DNA from: Paenibacillus periandrae
Lineage (GTDB): Bacteria > Bacillota > Bacilli > Paenibacillales > NBRC-103111
Reading direction: 5' to 3'
DNA: 64,000 nucleotides
Assembly (NCBI RefSeq): GCF_022458865.1
Contig: NZ_JAJNMU010000009.1
Span: 186,001-250,000, forward strand
The notes under the pieces are model-generated. The model was not told the DNA's origin. It made no database searches and saw only the letters and a list, made by a program, of their open reading frames with translations. Of the stretch, positions 1 through 7,926 are shown one piece after another (positions within the stretch are counted from its first letter, which is position 1; each line of letters begins with the position of its first letter). The position numbers were made by a program, and so were the translations under genes.

Positions 1-894
1 AAAATTCAAGAGGGCTGCAACAATTTCTGTACGTTCTGTATCATCCCTTGGTCACGTGGACTTATGCGCAGCAGGGAGCCTCAGAGTGTACTGAAGCAGG
101 CGAGAATGCTGGTGGATGCAGGCTATCAGGAGATTGTGCTGACAGGGATTCATACGGGCGGTTATGGCGAGGATATCGAGAACTACAGTCTGGCCAAGCT
201 GCTCTGGGATTTGGACAAGGTGCAAGGTCTCAAACGCATTCGTATCTCTTCCATTGAAGCCAGCCAAATCACGGATGAGGTGCTGGATGTGCTGAAGCAT
301 TCAGACAAAATGTGCCGTCATCTGCATATTCCGCTTCAAGCTGGTGACGATCAGGTGTTGGCGAGAATGCGTCGCAAATATACGACAGCCGAGTTTGGCG
401 AGAAAATCAAGCGAATTCGTGAAATTATGCCGGACGTCGCAATAACCACGGATGTGATTGTCGGCTTCCCAGGTGAGACGGACGAGATGTTCATGAATGG
501 CAAAAGGTTTATGGAGCAGATGCAGTTCTCCGAAATGCACGTATTCCCTTATTCCCAAAGAACAGGAACCCCTGCTGCTCGGATGGAGGACCAAGTCGAT
601 GAAGAATTAAAAAACACGCGTGTACATGAGCTGATTGATTTGTCGGAGCACATGCAATGGACCTATGCGCAGAAATTCGTGGGTCATGTGCTGGATGTGA
701 TACCGGAGAATGGCAATAAAGGCCGAGCAGATTCCATCATTATGGGCTACACGGACAACTATTTGCAGGTTGTATTTGAAGGCAGCAAGGATTCAATCGG
801 GCGTATTTGTCAGGTTAAGATTGTTGAAGCTGGTGTCAATGAATGCCGCGGGGAGCAAATTGTTATACCGGAAATTGCACGGGCTATCGTTTAA
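1..894 (+). CDS. mtaB: tRNA (N6-threonylcarbamoyladenosine-37-C2)-methylthiotransferase MtaB, 5' truncated
   Basis: The reading frame is open from base 1, so the N-terminal (UPF0004) part lies outside the window. The first visible residues contain the radical-SAM cluster motif C-NNF-C-TF-C (CxxxCxxC), followed by typical methylthiotransferase blocks such as GYQEIVLTGIHTGGYG, the HIPLQAGDD-type block and VIVGFPGET, and a TRAM-like C-terminus from about residue 225 of the fragment. MtaB (YqeV) adds the methylthio group to t6A37 of ANN-decoding tRNAs using two 4Fe-4S clusters and SAM. In B. subtilis it lies near rpsU-yqeY, as here. The catalytic motifs are intact, so nothing suggests a pseudogene. 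Confidence 0.93.
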   Translation, partial: KIQEGCNNFCTFCIIPWSRGLMRSREPQSVLKQARMLVDAGYQEIVLTGIHTGGYGEDIENYSLAKLLWDLDKVQGLKRIRISSIEASQITDEVLDVLKHSDKMCRHLHIPLQAGDDQVLARMRRKYTTAEFGEKIKRIREIMPDVAITTDVIVGFPGETDEMFMNGKRFMEQMQFSEMHVFPYSQRTGTPAARMEDQVDEELKNTRVHELIDLSEHMQWTYAQKFVGHVLDVIPENGNKGRADSIIMGYTDNYLQVVFEGSKDSIGRICQVKIVEAGVNECRGEQIVIPEIARAIV

Positions 895-913
895 ATTGTA
901 GTGCTGCATGAAC

Positions 914-955
914 GAAGGATTTCATTCTGGTATAAGAGTGAAATCTTTCTTTTTA
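914..955 (+). terminator. Rho-independent terminator after mtaB
   Basis: An 11-bp stem (914-924 with 939-949, one G-T wobble) is followed by a short T run. It closes the mtaB transcript before deoC. Confidence 0.75.
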
Positions 956-981
956 ATTGAAAAGAAACCGGGGTGGATGGA

Positions 982-1680
982 ATGAGTGAAATGGAGGGTT
1001 TAAAGTTGGATCTGAAACAGCTGCCATCATACATCGATCATACGCTTTTAAAGGCGGATGCCACATCTGCAGCTATTCACAAGCTGTGTGAGGAAGCGCT
1101 AGAGTATGGTTTTTACAGCGTTTGTGTGAACGGGGTTTGGGTACCTTTCTGTAAAAATGTACTTGAAGGCAGCAATGTGCGGATCAGTGTGGTGTGCGGC
1201 TTTCCGTTAGGCGCCAGTAATCCGGCTGTCAAGGCTTTCGAAGCTGCTCAAGCGGTTGAGGCCGGAGCGTCAGAAATCGATATGGTGCTGCAGGTAGGGC
1301 AACTGCTCGAAGGTAATGAGGACGCTGTTCGTGAAGACATTCGCGGCGTGGTGAAGGCAGTAGCAGGTCGCGCTATTGTGAAAGTAATTTTTGAGACTGG
1401 TTATTTGAATGAGCAGCAAAAGATCACAGCCTGCCGGCTCTCTGAGGAAGCTGGAGCGCACTATGTAAAGACTTCGACCGGATTTGGTCCTGGAGGAGCG
1501 TCGGCCCCGGATATACGCCTGATGCGTGCGAATGTATCCGCGTCAATCGGGGTGAAGGCTTCCGGAGCTGTTCGTGATCTAGCTACAGCCCTGAGCATGA
1601 TCGAAGCAGGAGCAACCCGTCTGGGAACGAGCTCAGGTGTTGCGATTATGAAAGGTACTTCGAGCTCATCGTCTTATTAA
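982..1680 (+). CDS. deoC: Deoxyribose-phosphate aldolase
   Basis: DeoC catalyses the reversible aldol cleavage of 2-deoxyribose 5-phosphate to glyceraldehyde 3-phosphate and acetaldehyde in deoxynucleoside breakdown. The class I aldolase barrel blocks are visible: YIDHTLLKADAT near the N-terminus, VCGFPLGA, EIDMV, KVIFETGYL and the Schiff-base lysine region HYVKTSTGFGPGGA, ending in RLGTSSGVAI. Length (about 232 aa) is normal. An in-frame GTG at 973 lies inside the purine-rich GGGGTGG stretch, so ATG 982, about 7 nt after it, is the better start; ATG 991 is also possible. Only 22 nt separate it from the following methyltransferase gene. Confidence 0.95.
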   Translation: MSEMEGLKLDLKQLPSYIDHTLLKADATSAAIHKLCEEALEYGFYSVCVNGVWVPFCKNVLEGSNVRISVVCGFPLGASNPAVKAFEAAQAVEAGASEIDMVLQVGQLLEGNEDAVREDIRGVVKAVAGRAIVKVIFETGYLNEQQKITACRLSEEAGAHYVKTSTGFGPGGASAPDIRLMRANVSASIGVKASGAVRDLATALSMIEAGATRLGTSSGVAIMKGTSSSSSY

Positions 1681-1702
1681 TATTAAAATGAGGAGGCCCC
1701 GA

Positions 1703-3076
1703 ATGGCTGCCGTATATTTGGATAAAAAACGTAAAAGACGGCTTGAAGCGGGACATCCGTGGATTTTTCAATCCGAAGTGGAACGAACAGAAGGCGAACC
1801 TGCTGCAGGTCAATTGCTTTCGGTACATACGCATAATGGACAATATTTAGCCACTGGCTACTGGAACCCGACTTCGCAAATTGTGGTGCGGATTGTTTCC
1901 TATGAGCCGTTGGAGGCCATGACGCATGATTTTTTTGTTGAGAAATTTAAAATTTGTCTGGAGCATCGAGAACGTTTTGTGCCGGAAGCACGCTCTTACA
2001 GGCTTGTGTATGGAGAAGCAGACCGGCTTCCAGGGCTGATCGTTGACCGTTTCGAGAATGTGCTTGTCGTGCAGCTGCTAACACTGGGAATGGATAGTGC
2101 GCGCGAAGCGATTATTTCCGCTCTGGTCGAAGTTGTTCAGCCTTCGGGAATATACGAACGCAGCGATGTGTCTGTTCGTGAGCTGGAGGGCTTGAAGCAG
2201 CAAAAGGGTTTATTATATGGCGAATGTCCTAGGCATGTTCGAATCATGGAAAATGGGCTGAGCTTGGAGATCGACATTATGGAAGGTCAGAAAACCGGCT
2301 ATTTCTTTGACCAGCGTGAAAACAGAGCCGCAATTGCTCCCCTTATGGTCGGTTGGGGCAAACGCAGCGGGATCGAATTGAAGGACTTGCCCGATCCTGA
2401 TGGTTCGGGAGCGTTTGTGAAAACGCCAGTTAATGCAAATGGCAAGGCTGTAACCTTCCCGCTTTGGGACGGAGCAACCGTATTGGAGTGCTTTTCTCAT
2501 ACGGGCAGCTTTACCTTGAATGCCTGCAAATATGGTGCCAAGAAAGTAACCTGCCTCGACATTTCCGAGCATGCGATTGAAAGCGCCAGAAACAATGTCA
2601 GACTTAATGGATTTGAGGATCGCGTGGAGTTCGTGGTCGCGGATGCATTCGAATATTTGCGTACACAGACTAAGGGATTGGATGAACGCCAGGAAAGAGC
2701 TCTTGCAGATCGCAAGAAGCTTGATACCTCCCAGCCGCTGCAGTCTGGTGGTAGAACCTGGGATGTAGTTATTCTCGATCCACCGGCGTTTGCCAAGACA
2801 AGAACCGCAGTCGAAGGTGCAATCAGGGGATATAAGGATATTAACCTGCATGGGATGAAGCTTGTAAATGAAGGCGGTTATCTAGTTACAGCCAGCTGCT
2901 CTTATCATATGAAGCCCGATTTGTTTCTTGAAGCTATACATGCTGCGGCAGTTGATGCGAAGAAGATACTCAGGCTGATCGAATACCGCGCAGCGGGCAA
3001 GGATCACCCAAGGATTTTAGGTGTGGATGAAGGGCATTATTTGAAATTTGCCATCTTTGAAGTGAGAAGTAGATAA
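1703..3076 (+). CDS. Class I SAM-dependent rRNA methyltransferase, RlmI/YwbD-like (23S rRNA m5C)
   Basis: The N-terminal PUA-like region (KRRLEAGHPWIFQSEV) is followed by a RlmI-type middle domain and a Rossmann methyltransferase domain with LECFSHTGSFTL (SAM binding) and the catalytic-loop motif LDPPAFAKTR. The family methylates cytosines of 23S rRNA. Start ATG 1703 is set by AGGAGG at 1691-1696; an upstream in-frame ATG at 1688 precedes that site. At about 457 aa it is longer than typical RlmI (about 395 aa). The extra residues form two inserts, one between the FFDQRENRA block and the SAM-binding loop and one just before the LDPPAF motif. It probably shares a transcript with deoC. Confidence 0.88.
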   Translation: MAAVYLDKKRKRRLEAGHPWIFQSEVERTEGEPAAGQLLSVHTHNGQYLATGYWNPTSQIVVRIVSYEPLEAMTHDFFVEKFKICLEHRERFVPEARSYRLVYGEADRLPGLIVDRFENVLVVQLLTLGMDSAREAIISALVEVVQPSGIYERSDVSVRELEGLKQQKGLLYGECPRHVRIMENGLSLEIDIMEGQKTGYFFDQRENRAAIAPLMVGWGKRSGIELKDLPDPDGSGAFVKTPVNANGKAVTFPLWDGATVLECFSHTGSFTLNACKYGAKKVTCLDISEHAIESARNNVRLNGFEDRVEFVVADAFEYLRTQTKGLDERQERALADRKKLDTSQPLQSGGRTWDVVILDPPAFAKTRTAVEGAIRGYKDINLHGMKLVNEGGYLVTASCSYHMKPDLFLEAIHAAAVDAKKILRLIEYRAAGKDHPRILGVDEGHYLKFAIFEVRSR

Positions 3077-3089
3077 GCTCCATTGTCAT

Positions 3090-3123
3090 GCCGTCGCTTT
3101 CGATCTGAGAAGCGGCGGTTTTG
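3090..3123 (+). terminator. Rho-independent terminator after the RlmI-like gene
   Basis: GCCGTCGCTT (3090-3099) pairs with AAGCGGCGGT (3110-3119), with one wobble, and is followed by TTTT. Confidence 0.7.
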
Positions 3124-3176
3124 CCTGTCAAAATGAGTGATGCCCGAGCTCACGAGCTTCTATGTGCAGATAACGG

Positions 3177-3205
3177 TTGAATTGTATGAGTAGTGCTTAT
3201 ATAAT
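3177..3205 (+). promoter_or_regulatory. Sigma-A promoter of the nitroreductase gene
   Basis: TTGAAT (3177-3182) and a perfect TATAAT (3200-3205) are separated by 17 nt. The predicted transcription start is near 3212. Confidence 0.75.
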
Positions 3206-3214
3206 AGATAATAT

Positions 3215-3229
3215 TGATAATCATTCTCA
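3215..3229 (+). promoter_or_regulatory. Fur-box-like operator
   Basis: TGATAAT-C-ATTCTCA matches the Bacillus 7-1-7 Fur consensus (TGATAATnATTATCA) at 13 of the 14 defined positions. It covers the predicted transcription start of the promoter just upstream, a normal place for repression. Fur or a Fur paralogue is inferred from the sequence only. Confidence 0.6.
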
Positions 3230-3308
3230 AATGGAATTAACTGATTTTTTTTATGGAGCCAGTTAAGGTCTTGTCAAGTGCAGTTTGCCTATTAAGGGAG
3301 GTTTTATT

Positions 3309-3908
3309 TTGAACCAATCAGTACATATTTCGATGAATATATGGGATGCCATTCGAGAACGACGCAGTATCGGTAGGGTTAAGCAGGATCCGGTTGAACG
3401 GGAAAAGATCGAATTATTACTTGAAGCCGCTGCGTGGGCGCCCAGTCATCATGCTACAGAGCCTTGGCGTTTTTTTGTATTAACAGGTGAAGGCAGAGGT
3501 GTACTGGGCAAGGCTTATGCGGATATTGCTGCAGAGGCGGCTCAAGGGCTCGAACCAGAGGAACTGGAATCTATTCGCAGTAAAGCGAGAGCGAAAGCTT
3601 TTCGTGCTCCGCTTGTAATCGCCATTGCCGTCTCCCCTTCAACGGATCCGAAGGTTAGCCGGATAGAGGAATTTGCTGCTGCCCATTCAGCCGCTCAGAA
3701 TATGCTGCTTACTGCGCATGCTTTGGGTTTAGGCACCATTTGGCGTTCAGGGGATCCAATGTATCACCATCGTATGAAGCAGGCGTTTGGACTTACGGAG
3801 TCGGAGGAATTGGTAGGTCTTATCTATATTGGTTACCCGGATATGCCTCAGCTTACTGGTAAAAGGGTGCCTTATGAGACGAAAACTGTATGGATATCAC
3901 ATGAGTAA
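3309..3908 (+). CDS. Nitroreductase family protein (FMN-dependent NAD(P)H oxidoreductase)
   Basis: The protein has nitroreductase-fold signatures: an N-terminal IWDAIRERRSIG block, AAWAPSHHATEPWRFFVL (the FMN-binding NxxPWRF-like region), SAAQNMLLTAHALGLGTIW, and a C-terminal LIYIGYPD. About 199 aa is typical. Such enzymes bind FMN as dimers and reduce nitro compounds, quinones or flavins; the substrate cannot be read from sequence. The TTG at 3309 is 7 nt after AAGGGAGG (3294-3301); ATG 3333 is an alternative. The gene stands alone between two terminators. The Fur-like operator suggests iron-responsive expression, which would suit a flavin or ferric reductase role, but that is inference. Confidence 0.88.
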   Translation: MNQSVHISMNIWDAIRERRSIGRVKQDPVEREKIELLLEAAAWAPSHHATEPWRFFVLTGEGRGVLGKAYADIAAEAAQGLEPEELESIRSKARAKAFRAPLVIAIAVSPSTDPKVSRIEEFAAAHSAAQNMLLTAHALGLGTIWRSGDPMYHHRMKQAFGLTESEELVGLIYIGYPDMPQLTGKRVPYETKTVWISHE

Positions 3909-3937
3909 ATAATAACGATAGAACTATAATTTCGAAG

Positions 3938-3970
3938 CAGACTTCTCTTTGACAGAGGGGTCTGTTTGTC
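3938..3970 (+). terminator. Rho-independent terminator after nitroreductase
   Basis: An 11-bp stem (3938-3948 with 3954-3964, two G-T wobbles) has a 5-nt loop and is followed by TTTGTCGTT. Confidence 0.75.
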
Positions 3971-4005
3971 GTTAGGTGACATTTTTTCTATTATTTTTTG
4001 AAGTT

Positions 4006-4032
4006 TGATACAAAATAAGCCTGGTACTCGTC
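4006..4032 (+). promoter_or_regulatory. Candidate ECF-sigma (SigX-type) promoter
   Basis: TGATAC (4006-4011), 17 nt, CGTC (4029-4032) resembles the Bacillus ECF promoter pattern (AAC-like -35, CGTC/CGAC -10), about 36 nt before the sigma gene. ECF genes commonly transcribe themselves, so this is a plausible autoregulatory promoter. Confidence 0.5.
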
Positions 4033-4067
4033 TTATATATAGCTGCAGCTGAAAGGAGGATAATCGA

Positions 4068-4583
4068 TTGCAACATCCTACAAACGATTACTTTAAAGAA
4101 GTTTTTCATACACATTATCCGTCGGTGCGTCGAAAGCTGGTAGCACTTGTGCGTGACGAAGCTATAGCAGAGGACTTGGCACAGGAGGTTTTTCTCAGAT
4201 TATATCGCAATCCACCCGAGGAGCCGCAAGTTATTGGTGCCTGGCTGCATCGAGTGCTGACTCGTATTGGTTACGATCATCTGAATAAACAAGCGCGTGA
4301 GCGGAAGCTTCAGGAAAAACAGGAGCAATATATGCAGACTGCCGAACAACTGGGTGCATCCAATGAACAGACATTTATTCGACAGTTGGATCAGGAGGAG
4401 GTTCGTGATTGGCTGGATCAGCTGCCTGAGCGTGACCGCAATGCGCTGCTGCTTCGTTATTCCGGATACAGCTATGCTGAAATAGCCGAGCAGCTCCAGG
4501 TGAATCCACCGCTCGTAGGAACATTGTTAAACCGGGCAACCGCCAAGCTTAAACGACATGCTGAAGCACGAACGCATACCTGA
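4068..4583 (+). CDS. ECF-type RNA polymerase sigma factor (SigX-like)
   Basis: At 171 aa it is an ordinary ECF sigma factor. Region 2 contains EDLAQEVFLRLYRN (about residues 34-48) and AWLHRVLTRIGYDHLNK. After a glutamine-rich linker, region 4 contains QLPERDRNALLLRYSGYSYAEIAEQL and a helix-turn-helix ending near TAKLKRHAE. It should direct RNA polymerase to an envelope-stress type regulon and be held inactive by the product of the next gene. The start is TTG 4068 behind GAAAGGAGG. The exact SigX/SigM/SigW subgroup cannot be fixed by eye; the X-like -10 sequence upstream and the neighbours are compatible with SigX. Confidence 0.85.
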   Translation: MQHPTNDYFKEVFHTHYPSVRRKLVALVRDEAIAEDLAQEVFLRLYRNPPEEPQVIGAWLHRVLTRIGYDHLNKQARERKLQEKQEQYMQTAEQLGASNEQTFIRQLDQEEVRDWLDQLPERDRNALLLRYSGYSYAEIAEQLQVNPPLVGTLLNRATAKLKRHAEARTHT

Positions 4584-4666
4584 CAGAAGGCTGCAAGATC
4601 ATCGAAAAACATTGATGAATACCAGAAATGATCTGGAAATGTGAACTGCCAAGGAGGCGAAAACTG

Positions 4667-5857
4667 TTGACAAGATTGAAACCAACTATAGCTAATGATC
4701 CGAAGAACGAAGAGAAACTTACTAGCGCTGCCTGGGCGAGGCTGCAAGCCTCCCTTAAAGAAGAGGGCGAACAACCACAATGGCTGCTGTTAGGGCAAAG
4801 AGCTATGGCTGATCGTACTGAGGAAGCTGCAGCAGTGAGTGAGCTGGACGCACAACAGACTCAGATACAAGGAGCAGGCAAGCTGATTCATACGCCACTT
4901 AAGTCGAGCCAACCTGTATGGAATGATTCAGATGCCAAGCTAACGACTGAGGAGCGAGAGGTGCACAAACGTGCAGGAGTCTTCAGCAGCTGGATACGCC
5001 GTAATAATAAGAGAATTTGCATCGCAACTGCCGGATGCCTGCTGGTTGGCATTATTGCTACACCTATAGGAAATGAGGCACTTGCATCCATTTTGAACAA
5101 GTTTCGTATGCAGCAGGTTACCGTTGTTAATGAAAATGATTTGCAGCAGCTGTTTTACAACGCTACGAATGGGGAAACACGTGAATCCGTGAATAAGTTT
5201 GGTGATTTCACACAGGTATCAGGCAATAAATCGGGTGAGCTGACTGCTGTTGAAGCTTCCAAGCTGCTCGGACGCAGTATCGTGGTTCCAAAGGATTGGA
5301 ATGCCAAGGAGCAAAAGCTGTATATCTCGCCGTCCAATGCTATTACGCTCAAGCTGAAGGTAGATGAAGTAAACAAAACGATGCTTCGTCTCGGAGCGAA
5401 AAAGCTGCTTCCACAATCGATCGACGGTAAGCCGATCACACTTGAAATCGGTGAATCGGTCCATATTCATACAAGTATAAAAGATAAGCCAGGCTATTCC
5501 TTCTCACAACAGCCAGTGCCGGTTATCACAGTAGATCCGACAATCCCTGTTGCAGAGGCCTATGATGCATTACTTCAGTTCCCGCTTTTGCCAGATAGTC
5601 TGAAGCAAAGCCTGCAGCAAACGAATGTATTGAGTGGAGGAGCGGTTCCGCTGCCAGTCGTGACTAATGGTCAGTCGGAGAAATTAAAGCTGAATAATCT
5701 GGATATCATTATGACGACAAGCAGCTCTGGTAAGTATGTTCATTATATGGCGACATGGGTGAAAAATGGACAATTGTTTACATTGAGTGGAGGGCAAGAA
5801 GTATTTGCAAACCGTCAAGCCCTGCTTGATCAACTGACCGAGCTGACTCAATTATGA
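4667..5857 (+). CDS. Membrane anti-sigma-like protein with large extracytoplasmic domain
   Basis: The predicted layout is a soluble cytoplasmic N-terminus (about residues 1-110) with an AWARLQASLKEE helix typical of small anti-sigma regions, one transmembrane segment (about 117-135, CIATAGCLLVGIIATPIG), and a roughly 260-residue outside domain. The outside part includes the ELTAVEASKLLGRSIVVP and YVHYMATWVKNGQLFTLSG blocks seen in secreted regulatory modules of Firmicutes. It follows the ECF sigma gene by 83 nt and overlaps the next ABC gene by ATGA, so it is probably the cognate anti-sigma factor. No zinc-binding HxxxCxxC (ZAS) motif is present. The start TTG 4667 follows AAGGAGG. The role is inferred from order and topology. 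Confidence 0.65.
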   Translation: MTRLKPTIANDPKNEEKLTSAAWARLQASLKEEGEQPQWLLLGQRAMADRTEEAAAVSELDAQQTQIQGAGKLIHTPLKSSQPVWNDSDAKLTTEEREVHKRAGVFSSWIRRNNKRICIATAGCLLVGIIATPIGNEALASILNKFRMQQVTVVNENDLQQLFYNATNGETRESVNKFGDFTQVSGNKSGELTAVEASKLLGRSIVVPKDWNAKEQKLYISPSNAITLKLKVDEVNKTMLRLGAKKLLPQSIDGKPITLEIGESVHIHTSIKDKPGYSFSQQPVPVITVDPTIPVAEAYDALLQFPLLPDSLKQSLQQTNVLSGGAVPLPVVTNGQSEKLKLNNLDIIMTTSSSGKYVHYMATWVKNGQLFTLSGGQEVFANRQALLDQLTELTQL

Positions 5858-6813
5858 AAAATGCGGTCGTGGATGCAAGAGGTTTGACGAAGGACTACGG
5901 CAATGGTCGCGGCTGCCGCGAGATTACGATTCAAATCGGTCAGGGTGAGGCATTCGGGTTCCTTGGTCCGAATGGAGCAGGTAAAAGTACATTTGTTAAA
6001 ATGCTGGTTGGATTAATTCGTCCAAGTGGTGGTCGTGCATTTATTCTCGGAGAGCCTATTGGCTCTCTGGAGGCACGGAGGCATATCGGTTATTTGCCGG
6101 AGCTGTACCGCTATCAGGAATGGCTGAGCGGGGAGGAAGTACTCCAGCTTCATGCCCGACTATGCGGTATGAAGAATTCGGAAGCCAAGCCTGCTATCAA
6201 ACGATTGCTTGATGAAGTGGGAATTGGTCTTCGTGGACGGGACCGCGTGAAACATTATTCCAAAGGCATGCAGCAGCGGCTTGGCTTGGCATGCGCCATG
6301 ATTAATGATCCGCAGATTATTTTTCTGGATGAGCCTTCCTCGGCACTGGATCCGATAGGCCGCAACGAAGTAAGGATGATGCTGCAGCGGCTGCGCAGCC
6401 AGGGGAAAACCATCTTTCTCAACTCGCATTTACTTGAGGATGTGGAGTTGTTGTGTGACCGGGTTGCCTTATTAAATAATGGTGACATCCTGCAGACAGG
6501 TACGGTTGCAGAGGTTCTTCAGGAATCGATCCGTTGGCGCCTTCGCGTCGGCGGATTTACGCCGTTTTTTTTATCGTGGCTTGTGGAGAACACCGGATTG
6601 TCTATCATGAAGGTGGACAACCCTTCGGATTCAGAGGGTGATATCGTTTGGCTGGAAGCAGAGCTCGAGGACGACGAGCAGATCGGCTGGCTGAACAGTC
6701 TGGTCGTTGAACAAGGGCTGACCTTATATGAAGTGCATAAAGTGAAAGCACGTTTGGACGAGTGGTTTGTCGGTGCGCTCACCGGAATCAGTCATAGGGG
6801 GGAGCACATATGA
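5854..6813 (+). CDS. ABC-2 type transporter ATP-binding protein
   Basis: All NBD motifs are present: Walker A GPNGAGKST (about residues 39-47), the Q-loop region, signature YSKGMQQRLGLA, Walker B IIFLDEPSSALDP and the H-loop LNSHLLEDVE. A C-terminal extension of about 100 aa follows, as in NosF/BcrA-type exporters. It energises the permease encoded next. It overlaps the upstream anti-sigma gene (ATGA at 5854) and the downstream permease (ATGA at 6810), so all three are translationally coupled. The substrate is unknown. Confidence 0.9.
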   Translation: MKNAVVDARGLTKDYGNGRGCREITIQIGQGEAFGFLGPNGAGKSTFVKMLVGLIRPSGGRAFILGEPIGSLEARRHIGYLPELYRYQEWLSGEEVLQLHARLCGMKNSEAKPAIKRLLDEVGIGLRGRDRVKHYSKGMQQRLGLACAMINDPQIIFLDEPSSALDPIGRNEVRMMLQRLRSQGKTIFLNSHLLEDVELLCDRVALLNNGDILQTGTVAEVLQESIRWRLRVGGFTPFFLSWLVENTGLSIMKVDNPSDSEGDIVWLEAELEDDEQIGWLNSLVVEQGLTLYEVHKVKARLDEWFVGALTGISHRGEHI

Positions 6814-7694
6814 CAACGATTATTGCTATGACCTGGAAAGAAATGCTGCGCAAGCGTGTGATGCTATTAACTTTATTGATGACTACGGTTTTTATGGTAG
6901 CCTTCTGGTTCGTAGCGCAAACGATTGGCGCAGATTTGCGGACAAATGGAGGCGGTTCTGAGCAATCGATCTCTTATCTGATCGAACGTTTCAAGCTGGG
7001 CTCCATGATTCTTGCGCTTGGATTTTTCTTTGGCTCCTTCGTAACTGCTTTTCTATCGATATTCAGTTCCTTCTCCTCAGTAGCAGGAGAAGCAGAGCAA
7101 GGTGTGCTGCTTGCTTTACTGCCACGGCCATTAGCCAGATGGCGCTGGTACGCAGGCAGATGGATCGGTTATGTTACACTGGGGATTGGTTACGCCCTTC
7201 TGCTATTTGTTTCTATCATGCTCGTAGCGCGTTACCACGCAGCAATTCCTTTGGATTGGCTGCTGCTTGTGAAGTCATTTGTGCTTTTTGCATGGGTAGT
7301 GCCCTTGCTGGTATCGGTATCTATGCTGGGCTCTTGTCTATTTTCCGCACTGGGTAATGGTGTGTTTATGACGATGCTGTTTGGTGCGGGTTGGTTGGGT
7401 GGCATGATTGAGAAGGTATCCGGAAGCTTATTACGTAGAGATGCTTCTCTACAGCCTCTCAAAACAATTGCGGGGTTGATGTCCTTGGTGATGCCAGCGG
7501 ATTCCATTCAACAGCGAATGCTGTCTGAAATGTTTTCTTTATCGGATATAACGGGTTTGATGAATATTAATCAATCGCTGGGACCATTCGGGTTCGGTCA
7601 GGAGCCAACAAACCTCTTTTTACTATACACTGCTTGTTATACCTTGGCTGCACTGGCGCTTGGGATGTGGATATTTCAAAGAAAAGATTTGTAG
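6810..7694 (+). CDS. ABC-2 type transporter permease
   Basis: This is a 294-aa integral membrane protein with about six hydrophobic segments: near residues 16-36 after the WKEMLRKRVMLL start, then about 63-90, 120-140, 150-178, 185-205 and the C-terminal 262-285. That pattern matches NosY/ABC-2 permeases. Its start overlaps the stop of the ATPase gene, and a terminator follows, closing the sigma/anti-sigma/ABC operon. It likely exports a lipid, peptide or envelope-active compound under control of the ECF pair; this is inferred only from context. Confidence 0.82.
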   Translation: MTTIIAMTWKEMLRKRVMLLTLLMTTVFMVAFWFVAQTIGADLRTNGGGSEQSISYLIERFKLGSMILALGFFFGSFVTAFLSIFSSFSSVAGEAEQGVLLALLPRPLARWRWYAGRWIGYVTLGIGYALLLFVSIMLVARYHAAIPLDWLLLVKSFVLFAWVVPLLVSVSMLGSCLFSALGNGVFMTMLFGAGWLGGMIEKVSGSLLRRDASLQPLKTIAGLMSLVMPADSIQQRMLSEMFSLSDITGLMNINQSLGPFGFGQEPTNLFLLYTACYTLAALALGMWIFQRKDL

Positions 7695-7719
7695 GTTGGA
7701 AAATAAAGCTGAATATATA

Positions 7720-7757
7720 GCTCCGTGTCCTCTGATCAGGATCGCGGGGCTTTTATT
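7720..7757 (+). terminator. Rho-independent terminator of the sigma/ABC operon
   Basis: GCTCCGTGTCC (7720-7730) pairs with GGATCGCGGGGC (7739-7750), with two wobbles and one bulge, followed by TTTTATTTT. Confidence 0.75.
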
Positions 7758-7769
7758 TTCACATAATAG

Positions 7770-7781
7770 GAACAAGTGTTC
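7770..7781 (+). promoter_or_regulatory. LexA (SOS/Din) box upstream of addB
   Basis: GAACAAGTGTTC fits the core of the Bacillus LexA consensus CGAACRNRYGTTYC, including the RNRY centre. The outermost flanking bases (G and T) differ. It overlaps the proposed -35 hexamer of the addBA promoter (TGTTCT, 7777-7782). Confidence 0.65.
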
Positions 7782-7805
7782 TTATTCGAGGTCATGTGGT
7801 ATAAT
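7777..7805 (+). promoter_or_regulatory. Candidate addBA promoter
   Basis: TGTTCT (7777-7782), 17 nt, TATAAT (7800-7805). The -10 is perfect and the -35 is poor and overlaps the LexA-like site. The leader to addB is about 115 nt. Confidence 0.55.
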
Positions 7806-7926
7806 ACATCCATTAGATCCCTTTTGGTATGACACCAAATTTTGATACAATGAACAGAACGGCAGCAATGAACAGAACAGGATCAGCGCACTTTCAGAGG
7901 TTGTTGAGGTTTAGGAGGAGAGTTAC

